NCBI RefSeq assembly: GCF_011008945.1
Contig: NZ_WYCT01000014.1
Span: 1 to 45,255, forward strand
Origin: Streptomyces harenosi
GTDB taxonomy: Bacteria > Actinomycetota > Actinomycetes > Streptomycetales > Streptomycetaceae
Reading direction: 5' to 3'
Length of the DNA stretch: 45,255 nucleotides
Within the stretch, counting starts at the first letter, position 1; every line of letters starts with the position of its first letter. Positions 32,655-41,140 of the stretch are shown here, one piece after another. A program made the position numbers and the translations under genes. The notes beneath the pieces are model-generated. The model worked only from the letters and a program-made list of their open reading frames with translations. It was not told the DNA's origin and searched no databases.

Positions 32655-32870
32655 ATGTCGAACCACACCTACCGGGTCACGGAGATCGTCGGCACCTCGC
32701 CCGACGGCGTCGACCAGGCCATTCGCAACGGCATCTCCCGCGCCTCACGCACCCTGCGGAACCTGGACTGGTTCGAGGTGACACAGGTGCGCGGGCAGAT
32801 CACCGACGGGGAGATCGCGCACTGGCAGGTCGGCCTGAAGGTCGGCTTCCGCCTGGAGGACGCGGACTGA
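32655..32870 (+). CDS. Dodecin family protein
   Basis: A 71-residue dodecin, the small protein that assembles into hollow dodecamers storing flavins or CoA. YRVTEIVGTSPDGVDQAIRN, RNLDWFEVTQVRGQI and WQVGLKVGFRLED follow the family pattern exactly, including the Trp that stacks on the flavin. The ATG at 32655 follows AGAGGAG. It is divergent from the solute-binding protein gene and converges with the HAD phosphatase gene. A flavin-buffering role would suit the flavoenzymes in this window; that is an inference. Confidence 0.95.
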   Translation: MSNHTYRVTEIVGTSPDGVDQAIRNGISRASRTLRNLDWFEVTQVRGQITDGEIAHWQVGLKVGFRLEDAD

Positions 32871-32934
32871 CCGTTCGCCTCCCCCGTCGGACCTGCCGCG
32901 CCCACCGCACCCGCCGGACCCTGCTCGGCCCGGC

Positions 32935-33426
32935 TCAGGTGCGCCCTTCCCGTTCCTGTGCCACCTTCAGCTCCGCCGACTGGGCCGCCCAGCGCGCCCG
33001 CAGGACGGTGAAGCCCTCCCGTTCGGCGTCCTCGCAGACCAGTTCGTCGTCGTCGACCAGGACGCGGATCTCGCGGGTGCGGGCGAGCCGTCGCAGGATC
33101 TCCAGCTTGGTGCGCCGGGCCGGGCGCCGGTCCCCGTCGCGCCGCATGTACACGCGCCCGCGCGGCAGCCCGTGGGCGGCCAGCCAGTCGAGCGTGTCGC
33201 GGCGGCAGCGCTCGGGGCGCCCGGTCAGGTAGACGACATCGCACTCTTCGGCGCTCGCCCGGGCCAGGGCGATGCCCTCGGCGAGCGGCGGATCGTGGGG
33301 CGCGGCGGCGAAGAAGGCGTCCCAGTCACGCGGTCTGCACTCCAGGAACCGCTGGCGATGGGCGGTGTCGGCCAGGGTGTTGTCGAGGTCGAACACGGCC
33401 AGCGGCGCGCTTTTGCCATGGGTCAC
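32935..33426 (-). CDS. HAD phosphatase, polynucleotide-kinase-3'-phosphatase-like
   Basis: A 163-residue HAD-fold phosphatase with no kinase domain. The nucleophile motif is VFDLDNTLADT (DxDxT), the second motif is VVYLTGRPERCR, and KLEILRRL plus VDDDELVCEDA supply the Lys and acidic residues. The MRRDGDRRPARRTK and HR...WDAFF features resemble the phosphatase domain of Pnkp enzymes, which remove 3'-phosphates from nucleic acid. The GTG at 33426 is one base from GGAGG; a GTG at 33468 is an alternative. It converges with dodecin. Function on DNA or RNA is an inference. Confidence 0.8.
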   Translation of the reverse strand: MTHGKSAPLAVFDLDNTLADTAHRQRFLECRPRDWDAFFAAAPHDPPLAEGIALARASAEECDVVYLTGRPERCRRDTLDWLAAHGLPRGRVYMRRDGDRRPARRTKLEILRRLARTREIRVLVDDDELVCEDAEREGFTVLRARWAAQSAELKVAQEREGRT

Positions 33427-33498
33427 GCCTCCCACCCTAGGGCGCGGCCCGTCCGCCGCCACCCGCACCGCCCGCGGTCACGGCTGCCGCGCCTCCAA

Positions 33499-33528
33499 TT
33501 ACTCATGGGAACCATTTTCATGTAGCGT
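33499..33528 (+). promoter_or_regulatory. Zur-box promoter of the zinc-starvation operon
   Basis: The 15-bp palindrome at 33506-33520 (TGGGAA-N3-TTTTCA arms) matches the streptomycete Zur box (TGAAAATGATTTTCA) at 11 of 15 positions, with a perfect right arm. It sits between TTACTC (33499-33504) and TAGCGT (33523-33528), so zinc-loaded Zur would block RNA polymerase. Confidence 0.8.
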
Positions 33529-33566
33529 CCGGGACGACCACCGAACGAGAAGGAGTCTCCCGTCCC

Positions 33567-33737
33567 ATGGCAGTTCCCAAGCGGAAGATGTCCCGCAGCA
33601 ACACCCGCCACCGCCGCGCCCAGTGGAAGGCGGCCACGCCCGCCCTCGTGCCGGTCACCGTCGACGGCGTCCGCCATCTGGTGCCGCAGCACCTGGTCAA
33701 GGCGTACGAGCGCGGTCTGCTGCGCCCCGGGGACTGA
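33567..33737 (+). CDS. rpmF: Ribosomal protein L32, cysteine-free zinc-independent paralogue
   Basis: A 56-residue L32: [20 protein letters not shown] is the normal N-terminus. The classic L32 carries two CxxC-type pairs binding zinc in its C-terminal half; here no Cys is present at all, so it is the C-minus paralogue that replaces the zinc form when zinc is scarce. The ATG at 33567 follows AAGGAG. A Zur box lies 47 bases upstream. The next gene, a CobW GTPase, starts three bases after its stop, so they are one transcript. Confidence 0.95.
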   Translation: MAVPKRKMSRSNTRHRRAQWKAATPALVPVTVDGVRHLVPQHLVKAYERGLLRPGD

Positions 33738-33740
33738 CCG

Positions 33741-34946
33741 GTGCCACACGACCGCCTGCCCGTCACCGTCCTGTCCGGGTTCCTCGGGGCGGGCAAGACC
33801 ACCCTGCTCAACCATGTCCTGGCGGGCCGCGAGGGGCTGCGCGTCGCCGTGATCGTCAACGACATGAGCGAGATCAACATCGACGCCGCCCTGGTGCGCG
33901 GCGGCGAGGCGGCCCTGTCCCGGACGGAGGAACGCCTGGTCGAGATGACCAACGGCTGCATCTGCTGCACCTTGCGCGACGACCTGCTGGAGGAGGTGGC
34001 GCGGCTGGCCCGCGAGGGCCGCTTCGACCACCTGCTCATCGAGTCGTCGGGCATCTCCGAGCCGATGCCCGTGGCGGCCACCTTCGCCCTCGCCCGCGAC
34101 GACGGCGCCACCCTCGGCGACCTCGCCCGGCTCGACACCATGGTCACGGTCGTGGACGCGGCGAACTTCCTGGCCGAGCTCGAGGCCGGCGACGACCTGG
34201 CCGACCGCGGCCTCGCGCCGTACGAGGACGACGAGCGCACCGTGAGCGACCTCCTCGTCGATCAGGTCGAGTTCGCCGACGTCCTGGTCCTCAACAAGCT
34301 CGATCTGGCCGGCGAGGAGCCGGCGGCGCGGCTGCGGGCGGTGCTCGGCCGGCTCAACCCGGCCGCCCGGATCGTCGGGGCCGTGCACGGGCGGGTGGAC
34401 CTGCGCGAGGTGCTGGGCACCGGCCTGTTCGACCTGGACCGGGCCCAGCAAGCCCCCGGCTGGGTGCGGGAGCTCAACGGGGACCACGTCCCGGAGACGG
34501 AGGAGTACGGGATCTCCTCCGTGGTCTTCCGCTCGCCGCGGCTGTTCCACCCCGGGCGGCTGTGGGCCTTCGTCACCGGGGAACTGGACGGCGGGGCGTT
34601 CGGAAGGGTGCTGCGCTCCAAGGGCTTCTTCACCCTGGCCGGGCGCGCCGGGGTGACGGGGCTGTGGTCGCAGGCCGGTTCGGTCGCCCGCTTCGAGCCG
34701 TCCGCCGCCCGCGACAGCGAGGCCCCGCACGCGCAGGAACTGGTGTTCATCGGCACCCGGCTGGACCCCGGGGCGCTGCGCGCCGCGCTGTCCGGCTGCC
34801 TGATGGCGCCCGGCGAGGAGGTCCCCGGCGAGGATCCGTTCCCGGCGTGGGACACGTACGGGACCGACGACGCCTGCGGCCACGAGCACCCGACGGCCGG
34901 CGCCGCCGGGAATGCGGCGGCGCCCGAGGCGTTGAACCCCGTGTGA
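33741..34946 (+). CDS. CobW/P47K-family GTP-binding metallochaperone
   Basis: A 401-residue COG0523 GTPase. The P-loop is GFLGAGKTT (13-21), the metal motif is GCICC (Cys73, Cys75, Cys76), and LNKLDLAG is the G4 site. A GHEH motif near the C-terminus (HEHP) may be a second metal site. Under Zur control these proteins (YciC/ZNG1 type) load zinc into client enzymes when it is limiting. The GTG at 33741 directly follows the L32 stop. Its own stop overlaps the next GTG by four bases. Confidence 0.93.
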   Translation: MPHDRLPVTVLSGFLGAGKTTLLNHVLAGREGLRVAVIVNDMSEINIDAALVRGGEAALSRTEERLVEMTNGCICCTLRDDLLEEVARLAREGRFDHLLIESSGISEPMPVAATFALARDDGATLGDLARLDTMVTVVDAANFLAELEAGDDLADRGLAPYEDDERTVSDLLVDQVEFADVLVLNKLDLAGEEPAARLRAVLGRLNPAARIVGAVHGRVDLREVLGTGLFDLDRAQQAPGWVRELNGDHVPETEEYGISSVVFRSPRLFHPGRLWAFVTGELDGGAFGRVLRSKGFFTLAGRAGVTGLWSQAGSVARFEPSAARDSEAPHAQELVFIGTRLDPGALRAALSGCLMAPGEEVPGEDPFPAWDTYGTDDACGHEHPTAGAAGNAAAPEALNPV

Positions 34947-36004
34947 GCTCCCTGATCGCCCGAACCCGCTTCTCCGTCCTCGACCGCTCCCGCACCCGCG
35001 AGGGCCACACGCACGCCGAGGCGCTGCGTGACACCGTAGGTCTGGCGCGGGAGCTGGAGGCCCTCGGATACCACCGGTTCTGGGTCTCGGAGCACCACGG
35101 CGTGCCCGGGGTGGCCGGCTCGGCACCGACCGTACTGGCCGCCGCCGTGGCCGCCGCGACGCGGACCATCCGCGTCGGCACGGGCGGGGTGATGCTGCCC
35201 AACCACCGGCCGCTCGTCGTGGCCGAGCAGTTCGGGGTGCTGGAGTCCCTCTTCCCGGGGCGGATCGACATGGGGCTGGGCCGGTCGGTCGGCTTCACCG
35301 ACGGGGTGCGCAAGGCGCTGGGCCGGGACAAGGGCGACGCGGAGGACTTCGAGGGGCAACTGGCCGAACTCCTCGGCTGGTTCCGGGGCACCTCGCCGAC
35401 GGGCGTGCGGGCACGCCCCGCCGAGGGGCTGACCGTCCCGCCCTTCGTGCTGGCCATGGGCGAGGGCGCGGCCATCGCCGCCCGCGCGGGCCTGCCGCTG
35501 GTCATCGGCGACCTGCGCGACCGGGAGAAGATGCGGCGCGGCGTCGACCACTACCGCGCCCTCTTCCGGCCCTCCCCCTGGGCGAGCGAACCGTACGTCG
35601 TCGTCTCCGGCACCGTCGCCGTCGCCGCCACCCCCGAGGAGGCCCGGCGGATCCTGGTTCCGGAGGCGTGGTCGATGGCGTACGCGCGCACCCACGGCTC
35701 CTTCCCTCCCCTGCCGCCCGCCGAGCGCGTCGAGGCCCTGACGATGACGGCCAAGGAGCGCGGCTTCTACGAGTCCGGCCTCGCCGGGCACATCGCCGGC
35801 ACCGAGGAGCAGGTCGCCGACGAGCTGGAGCGTGTCCTGAAGGAGACGGGCGCGCAGGAGGTCCTGGTCACCACCAGCACCCACGACCGTGCGGCGCTGC
35901 TGGACTCCTACCGGCGGCTGGCCTCGATCGCCGGCGGCCCCGCGCACCGGCCGGACCGCGCGCGCCAGGATCTCGCGTCCGGGTCCGGGACGCCCCCGGA
36001 GTGA
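34943..36004 (+). CDS. Luciferase-like (LLM class) flavin-dependent oxidoreductase
   Basis: A 353-residue bacterial luciferase-fold protein of the MsnO8/alkanal-type group. [45 protein letters not shown] and [12 protein letters not shown] are family blocks. It uses FMNH2 (or F420) and is a possible oxygenase or reductase; the substrate is unknown. The GTG start lies within the CobW stop (GTGA), so it is translated in the same zinc-responsive unit. A metal-linked role for it is not described to my knowledge. Confidence 0.9.
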   Translation: MSSLIARTRFSVLDRSRTREGHTHAEALRDTVGLARELEALGYHRFWVSEHHGVPGVAGSAPTVLAAAVAAATRTIRVGTGGVMLPNHRPLVVAEQFGVLESLFPGRIDMGLGRSVGFTDGVRKALGRDKGDAEDFEGQLAELLGWFRGTSPTGVRARPAEGLTVPPFVLAMGEGAAIAARAGLPLVIGDLRDREKMRRGVDHYRALFRPSPWASEPYVVVSGTVAVAATPEEARRILVPEAWSMAYARTHGSFPPLPPAERVEALTMTAKERGFYESGLAGHIAGTEEQVADELERVLKETGAQEVLVTTSTHDRAALLDSYRRLASIAGGPAHRPDRARQDLASGSGTPPE

Positions 36005-36156
36005 CCCGGGGTACCTGCGGGCAGGGGGCGGGCAACCGTCCGCGGGCGGACGGCGTCCTCCCTCATGATCGAGTACGCGCCGGGGCCGCCGCCCCGGCCG
36101 AGCCGGCCAGAACGCCGCGTGCGCGCGGCGGCCCGCCGGCCGCGGGGAGGGCGACC

Positions 36157-36462
36157 ATGGCACACCGGCAGGACCCCCGGAACAGCGGCCCCGGCCAGGC
36201 CGGCGGCACGGCCGGCGCGCCGTGGTGGGCGTCGCCGGGCCCCCTCGGCGGCGCGCTCCTCGTCGCCGCCGGCACCGGTCTGTTCCTCTGGACGCTGCTG
36301 CGCTCCCCCCGCACCGGCCAGGAGGACGCCGTCACGCTGTACCAGGCGGCCCGGCTGGCCGCCATCGGCCTGGTCCTGGCCGGCACCGCCCTGGCCGCAC
36401 GCCGGCGCGCCCCCCGCTCCGGTGGCCGGAAGCCGCCGGGGTCCGCGGCGGAACGGCGCTGA
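36157..36462 (+). CDS. Small membrane protein, function unknown
   Basis: A 101-residue protein with two hydrophobic helices, about residues 30-48 (GPLGGALLVAAGTGLFLWTLL) and 64-82 (ARLAAIGLVLAGTALAA), joined by a short polar loop RSPRTGQEDAV. The tail is basic and Pro/Gly-rich. The ATG at 36157 follows GGGAGG. It does not resemble a named family I can identify. It lies between the luciferase-like and UvrA-like genes on the same strand, 152 bp after the former, and is probably separately transcribed. Confidence 0.65.
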   Translation: MAHRQDPRNSGPGQAGGTAGAPWWASPGPLGGALLVAAGTGLFLWTLLRSPRTGQEDAVTLYQAARLAAIGLVLAGTALAARRRAPRSGGRKPPGSAAERR

Positions 36463-36566
36463 ACCGCGCGCCGGCGCGCCGCGGGGCGGCCGGCACGGCA
36501 CCGTCTGTACGGCCGCCCGCAAGGCCCCGGCCGGCGGGAGGGGCCGCGCCGCCCGGGCGGGTGCCG

Positions 36567-36596
36567 TGCGACGACCCGGGCACCCGTGCATAGAAT
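36567..36596 (+). promoter_or_regulatory. Promoter of the UvrA-like gene
   Basis: TGCGAC (36567-36572), 18 bases, TAGAAT (36591-36596; five of six matches to TATAAT). A hairpin with 7-bp arms (36597-36603 and 36610-36616) begins right at the -10 end, so it covers the start site. Confidence 0.55.
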
Positions 36597-36708
36597 CGCG
36601 GGGTTTGTCCCCCGCGGCCCTCCGATCTCCCCTCCGGGTCGAGGGCCCCGCCCGTCCGCCAAGGTCCGCCGCAGTCCACTCCCCCGAGCCCCGCCGGAGT
36701 CCTCCGTC

Positions 36709-39057
36709 ATGCACAGCCCCCACGACCCGTACGTCCGGGTGCGCGCCGCCCGCGAGCACAATCTGCAGGCCGTGGACGTCGACATCCCCCGGGACGTCGT
36801 GGCCGTGTTCACCGGCGTGTCGGGCTCGGGCAAGTCGTCGCTCGCCTTCGGCACGATCTACGCGGAGGCGCAGCGGCGCTACTTCGAGTCGGTGGCCCCC
36901 TACGCCCGCCGCCTCATCCACCAGATCGGCGCGCCGAGGGTCGGTGAGATCACCGGGCTGCCGCCCGCCGTCTCGCTCCAGCAGCGCCGCGCCGCCGCGA
37001 CCTCCCGTTCCTCGGTCGGCACGGTCACCCACCTCTCCAACTCCCTGCGCATGCTGTTCTCCCGCGCCGGGGCCTACCCGCCGGGCGCCGGGCGGCTCGA
37101 CTCCGACGCCTTCTCCCCCAACACGGCGGCCGGGGCGTGCCCGGAGTGTCACGGGCTGGGCCGGGTGCACCGCACGACCGAGGAGCTGCTGGTCCCCGAC
37201 CCGTCGCTGTCCATCCGCGAGGGGGCGATCGCCGCGTGGCCGGGCGCCTGGCAGGGCAAGAACCTGCGGGACATCCTGGAAGCGCTCGGCCACGACGTCG
37301 ACCGGCCCTGGCGTGAGCTGCCCGCCGAGCAGCGGGAGTGGATCCTGTTCACGGACGAGCAGCCGGTGGTCACCGTGCACCCGGTCCGGGACGCGGACCG
37401 CATCCAACGGCCCTACCAAGGCACGTACATGAGCGCCCGGCGTTATGTGATGAAGACGTTCTCGGACTCCAGGAGCCCGACGCTGCGCGCGAAGGCGGAA
37501 CGCTTCCTGACCAGCGCCCCCTGCCCGGCGTGCGGCGGCAGCCGGCTGCGGCCCGAGGCGCTGGCGGTCACCGTGGGCGGCCGGACCATCGCCGAGCTGG
37601 CCGCGCTGCCGCTCACGGAACTGGCCGCCCGCCTGCCCACGGAAGGGGAGACGGCCCGCGTGATCACCGCGGACCTCGTCTCCCGCATCGCGCCGGTCGT
37701 CGAGCTCGGCCTGGGCTATCTGAGCCTGGACCGCGCCACCCCGACCCTCTCGGCGGGCGAGCTGCAACGGCTGCGGCTGGCCACCCAGCTGCGCTCCGGT
37801 CTCTTCGGGGTCGTGTACGTGCTGGACGAGCCGTCCGCCGGGCTCCACCCGGCGGACACGGAGGCCCTGCTGACGGTGCTGGAGCGGCTGAAGACGGCGG
37901 GCAACTCGGTGTTCGTGGTCGAGCACCACCTCGACGTCGTGCGCGGCGCCGACTGGATCGTCGACGTGGGCCCGGGGGCGGGCGAACACGGCGGGCGGGT
38001 CCTGTACAGCGGGCCGCCCGCCGGCCTGGCCGGGGTCGCCGGGTCGGCGACGGCGCGCCATCTCTTCGCCCGTTCCCCCGCACCCGCCCGCCGGGTCCGC
38101 GCCCCGCGGGGAGAGTTGACGGTGGGGCCGGTCACCCGGCACAACCTGCGCGGGGTGACGGCGCGGTTCCCGCTCGGGGTGTTCACCGCGGTCACCGGCG
38201 TGTCGGGATCCGGCAAGTCGACGCTCCTCGGGGAGATCACCGAGGGTCTGCCGGGCGTCGGCCGGCTGGTCCGCGTGGACCAGAAGCCCATCGGCCGCAC
38301 GCCCCGCTCCAACCTGGCCACGTACACGGGCCTGTTCGACGTGGTGCGCAAGGTGTTCGCGGCCACCGACGAGGCCCGCGCGCGCGGCTACGGCGCCGGG
38401 CGCTTCTCCTTCAACACGCCGGGCGGGCGCTGCGAGACCTGCCAGGGCGAGGGATTCGTCAGCGTGGAGCTGCTGTTCCTGCCGAGCACGTACGCCCCCT
38501 GCCCGGACTGCGGCGGGGCCCGCTACAACCCGCAGACGCTCCAGGTCACCCACCGCGGCCGGACCATCGCGCAGGTGCTGGAGATGACGGTGGACGGCGC
38601 GGCGGAGTTCTTCGCCGACACCCCCGCCGCCGCCCGCAGCCTCGGCGCCCTGCTCGACGTCGGCCTCGGCTACCTGCGCCTCGGCCAGCCGGCCACCGAG
38701 CTGTCCGGCGGGGAGGCGCAGCGCATCAAGCTGGCGAGCGAGTTGCAGCGGGGCCGGCGCGGCCGCGCCCTGTATCTCCTCGACGAGCCGACGACCGGGC
38801 TCCACCCGGCCGACGTGGAGGTCCTGATGCGCCAGTTGCACGGTCTGGTCGACGCGGGACACACGGTGATCGTCGTCGAGCACGACATGTCCGTCGTCGC
38901 CGGCGCCGACTGGGTGATCGACCTGGGTCCGGGCGGCGGCGACGCCGGCGGCCGGATCGTGGCGGCGGGTCCTCCCGAGGAGGTGGCACGGGCGCAGGAG
39001 AGCCGGACGGCGCCCTATCTGGCCCGGACGCTCCGCCAGTCCTCCGCTCCCGCCTGA
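36709..39057 (+). CDS. UvrA-like ABC ATPase (UvrA2/DrrC type)
   Basis: A 782-residue UvrA paralogue with two ABC ATPase cores. The first Walker A is GVSGSGKSS (36-44) and the second GVSGSGKST; signatures are TLSAGELQRLRLA and ELSGGEAQRIKLA. Zinc-knuckle CxxC pairs occur in CPECHGLG, CPACGG and CETCQGEG. True UvrA is about 950 residues; the missing part includes the UvrB-binding insertion, so this is the shorter UvrA2 type, linked to antibiotic self-resistance (DrrC) or tolerance of DNA-binding compounds. The ATG at 36709 follows GGAG. A hairpin overlaps its transcription start. Confidence 0.92.
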   Translation: MHSPHDPYVRVRAAREHNLQAVDVDIPRDVVAVFTGVSGSGKSSLAFGTIYAEAQRRYFESVAPYARRLIHQIGAPRVGEITGLPPAVSLQQRRAAATSRSSVGTVTHLSNSLRMLFSRAGAYPPGAGRLDSDAFSPNTAAGACPECHGLGRVHRTTEELLVPDPSLSIREGAIAAWPGAWQGKNLRDILEALGHDVDRPWRELPAEQREWILFTDEQPVVTVHPVRDADRIQRPYQGTYMSARRYVMKTFSDSRSPTLRAKAERFLTSAPCPACGGSRLRPEALAVTVGGRTIAELAALPLTELAARLPTEGETARVITADLVSRIAPVVELGLGYLSLDRATPTLSAGELQRLRLATQLRSGLFGVVYVLDEPSAGLHPADTEALLTVLERLKTAGNSVFVVEHHLDVVRGADWIVDVGPGAGEHGGRVLYSGPPAGLAGVAGSATARHLFARSPAPARRVRAPRGELTVGPVTRHNLRGVTARFPLGVFTAVTGVSGSGKSTLLGEITEGLPGVGRLVRVDQKPIGRTPRSNLATYTGLFDVVRKVFAATDEARARGYGAGRFSFNTPGGRCETCQGEGFVSVELLFLPSTYAPCPDCGGARYNPQTLQVTHRGRTIAQVLEMTVDGAAEFFADTPAAARSLGALLDVGLGYLRLGQPATELSGGEAQRIKLASELQRGRRGRALYLLDEPTTGLHPADVEVLMRQLHGLVDAGHTVIVVEHDMSVVAGADWVIDLGPGGGDAGGRIVAAGPPEEVARAQESRTAPYLARTLRQSSAPA

Positions 39058-39172
39058 CGGTCTTGGCGACAGCCGTCCTCACCCGCCTGGTCCGCCGCGT
39101 CCGGACCACCGGCGAGCGCACCGTCCACCTGCGCCGGTCCCCGGACGGGCGCCGGCGTCGCCGCGTGACCCG

Positions 39173-39201
39173 GGCGGGCTCGGCCTTCCGCCGAGCCCGC
39201 C
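39173..39201. terminator. Bidirectional terminator between UvrA-like and GH62 genes
   Basis: Perfect 12-bp stem (39173-39184 with 39190-39201) and 5-base loop, between converging genes, 115 bp after the UvrA-like stop and 39 bp from the GH62 stop. Confidence 0.75.
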
Positions 39202-39240
39202 ACCCCGGCCCCGTACCGGAGCCGGACTCGTCCCACGCCG

Positions 39241-40707
39241 TCAGCGCCGCAGTGTCAGCAGACCCGGACGGTAGGGCAGGAGGCCGTAGTCGCCGCCGGA
39301 GCTGGGGCTGCGTCCCTGGTAGAGCAGCTGCAGATTGCAGGGGTCGACGGTCATGGTCTGATCGGGGCTGGTGCGGATCAGTTCGCCATGGCTGATGTCG
39401 TTGGTCCAGGTGGCGCCGCTGTTGGCCTTGCCGGCGAAGGGATTGCTCTCGGTCGCGGCCTGGGGCGTCCACGAGCCGTTCAGACTCGTGGCCGTGAACG
39501 AGCGGAAGTAACGGCCCTGCGAGCCGATCGCCTCGACGATCATGAGGTAGCGGTTCTGGCCCTGGAGCTTGTAGACCTGCGGGGCTTCGAACAGGTTGTT
39601 CGTCGTGTCGCTCATGACCACGGTCGAGGTCGTGCCGAAACTGCTCGGGAAGTTCCCGATCGGCATGCTGGCCCGGTAGATCTTGCCGTTGTCACCGGCG
39701 AAGAACAGGTACATGTTCGACCCGTCAGCGATGAGCGTCTGGTCGATGGGTCCCGTTCCGGAGCCGGTGATGCTTCCGGAGAAGAGCTCCTTAGGCGCCG
39801 ACCAGCCGTTGGGGTTGGTGGGGTCGCTCGACGTCCGGTAGGAGAAGGCGGTCCCGCCCCACTGGTAGGCGAGCACCCAGATGTTCTTCGGCGCGAAGTA
39901 GAAGAGCGTGGGCGCGACGGTGGAAGAGGACATCGCGTTCTGGCTGGCCGAGGCCATCTCCGACCAGTTGGTGAAGGGGCTGAAGTTCATCGAACCCCAA
40001 CTGGTCCCCGTGTCGTGGGTCGTCGCGTAGACGAGCTGCTTGCCGTTGTAGGGGACGACGGTGAAGTCCTTGAGCGAGACCCAGCCCGGCTTGGGCTGCG
40101 CCAGCGCGCCCGTCGACGACCAGCGGTACGCCGACGGCAGAGCGCAGGTGCCGGGGTTGCCGGCGCCGACCTGGACGAGCTGCCACTGCTGGTTGCTGCC
40201 GCCCCAGTCGTCGTACTGGACGATGTTCGCGTTGTCGGCGGTGGAACCGCCCTGCACTTCGAGTGCCTTGTTGCTGTGGCGGGCGATCAGCCTGACGTAG
40301 CCGTCCGAGCTGTCGGCCAGCCGCCACTGCTGATGGGTGGCGTTCGCGTCGGTCCACTGGACGATCGGGGCGCCGTTGGCGGTGGACCCGTTCTGGACGT
40401 CCAGCACCTTGCCGGAGTGGCGGGACTTGATGCGGTAGTAACCACCGCCGGCGTCGACGAACTGCCAGAGCTGCTGGTTCTGATCGTTCCTGGTCCACTG
40501 GGTGATGCGCGCGCCGTCGCTGGTCGCCAGGTTGTAGACGTCCAGGGCCTTGCCGCTGTTGCGGTTGACCAGCACATAGGAGGCGTTGGGGTCGACGGTC
40601 GCCGCGCTGGCGGGCTGGGCGCTGAAGAAGGTGGCCACCAGCAGCAGGGGCGCGAGGACGGCGAGTACGCGTTTGAGACGGACCGGGGGTGGTGGGCGGA
40701 ACCACAT
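39241..40707 (-). CDS. Secreted GH62 alpha-L-arabinofuranosidase with CBM13/ricin domain
   Basis: A 488-residue exported enzyme. A signal peptide (residues 1-36, ending PASA) precedes a ricin-type CBM13 of about 130 residues with three QxW repeats (NQQLWQF, HQQWRL, NQQWQL) and then a GH62 five-bladed propeller. Catalytic residues are visible in VSLKDFTVV (Asp), GPIDQTLIA (Asp) and NLFEAPQVY (Glu). GH62 cuts arabinose branches off arabinoxylan, and CBM13 binds xylan. Ribosome binding site AGGAGG lies just before the ATG at 40707. Three palindromes lie upstream, including a GAAACTTTC element like that of streptomycete xylanase promoters. It lies downstream of no other hemicellulase gene. Confidence 0.95.
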   Translation of the reverse strand: MWFRPPPPVRLKRVLAVLAPLLLVATFFSAQPASAATVDPNASYVLVNRNSGKALDVYNLATSDGARITQWTRNDQNQQLWQFVDAGGGYYRIKSRHSGKVLDVQNGSTANGAPIVQWTDANATHQQWRLADSSDGYVRLIARHSNKALEVQGGSTADNANIVQYDDWGGSNQQWQLVQVGAGNPGTCALPSAYRWSSTGALAQPKPGWVSLKDFTVVPYNGKQLVYATTHDTGTSWGSMNFSPFTNWSEMASASQNAMSSSTVAPTLFYFAPKNIWVLAYQWGGTAFSYRTSSDPTNPNGWSAPKELFSGSITGSGTGPIDQTLIADGSNMYLFFAGDNGKIYRASMPIGNFPSSFGTTSTVVMSDTTNNLFEAPQVYKLQGQNRYLMIVEAIGSQGRYFRSFTATSLNGSWTPQAATESNPFAGKANSGATWTNDISHGELIRTSPDQTMTVDPCNLQLLYQGRSPSSGGDYGLLPYRPGLLTLRR

Positions 40708-40759
40708 ACGAGGTCCTCCTTCGGGGGCGGGGGTGAGGTGAACCGGACGGACCGGCGAA

Positions 40760-40775
40760 GTTCGATATCTCGAAC
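40760..40775. promoter_or_regulatory. Operator-like palindrome in the GH62 leader
   Basis: GTTCGA (40760-40765), TATC, TCGAAC (40770-40775): 6-bp perfect arms downstream of the likely start site, a position suited to a repressor. Confidence 0.5.
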
Positions 40776-40798
40776 CATGACCGACTCCTCAGACAGGG

Positions 40799-40828
40799 AT
40801 GATTGAGGTGTTGACGGTGGATCGTCAA
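40799..40828 (-). promoter_or_regulatory. Promoter of the GH62 gene
   Basis: On the minus strand TTGACG (40828-40823), 18 bases, AATCAT (40804-40799). The -35 is one arm of a TTGACG-N6-CGTCAA palindrome (40811-40828), suggesting a bound regulator there. Confidence 0.55.
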
Positions 40829-40862
40829 TACGTGCGGTGGCAGGAATTTCGGCACCTCACTC

Positions 40863-40871
40863 GAAACTTTC
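40863..40871. promoter_or_regulatory. GAAACTTTC element upstream of the GH62 promoter
   Basis: A perfect 9-bp dyad (GAAA-C-TTTC) 35 bp upstream of the -35. Similar CGAAACTTTCG elements occur ahead of Streptomyces xylanase genes. The rest of the gap (40876-41140) shows no gene. Confidence 0.5.
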
Positions 40872-41140
40872 CGGGCGGGGGACGCCGCCTGCTCGCCGTC
40901 AAGCCCAGAGGGAAGGCGCCGTTTCGCCGGCAGCACGACGACAGACCTTGACCAGAGGGCCCTGCGTTTCTAGCGTGTGACATCCAGGCCCCGGGGACTC
41001 CCCGAATCTTTCGAGACGACCTCTGTCCCCTGGCCGTGTCTCCGACCGGGCGGTGCGGAACGGCAAGCGGGCGCGCGGTCACCCCTGGCGCAACATCCGC
41101 ACCCCGGCCGCGGGGCCGTCCGCGACGCCGCCGGCACCCG

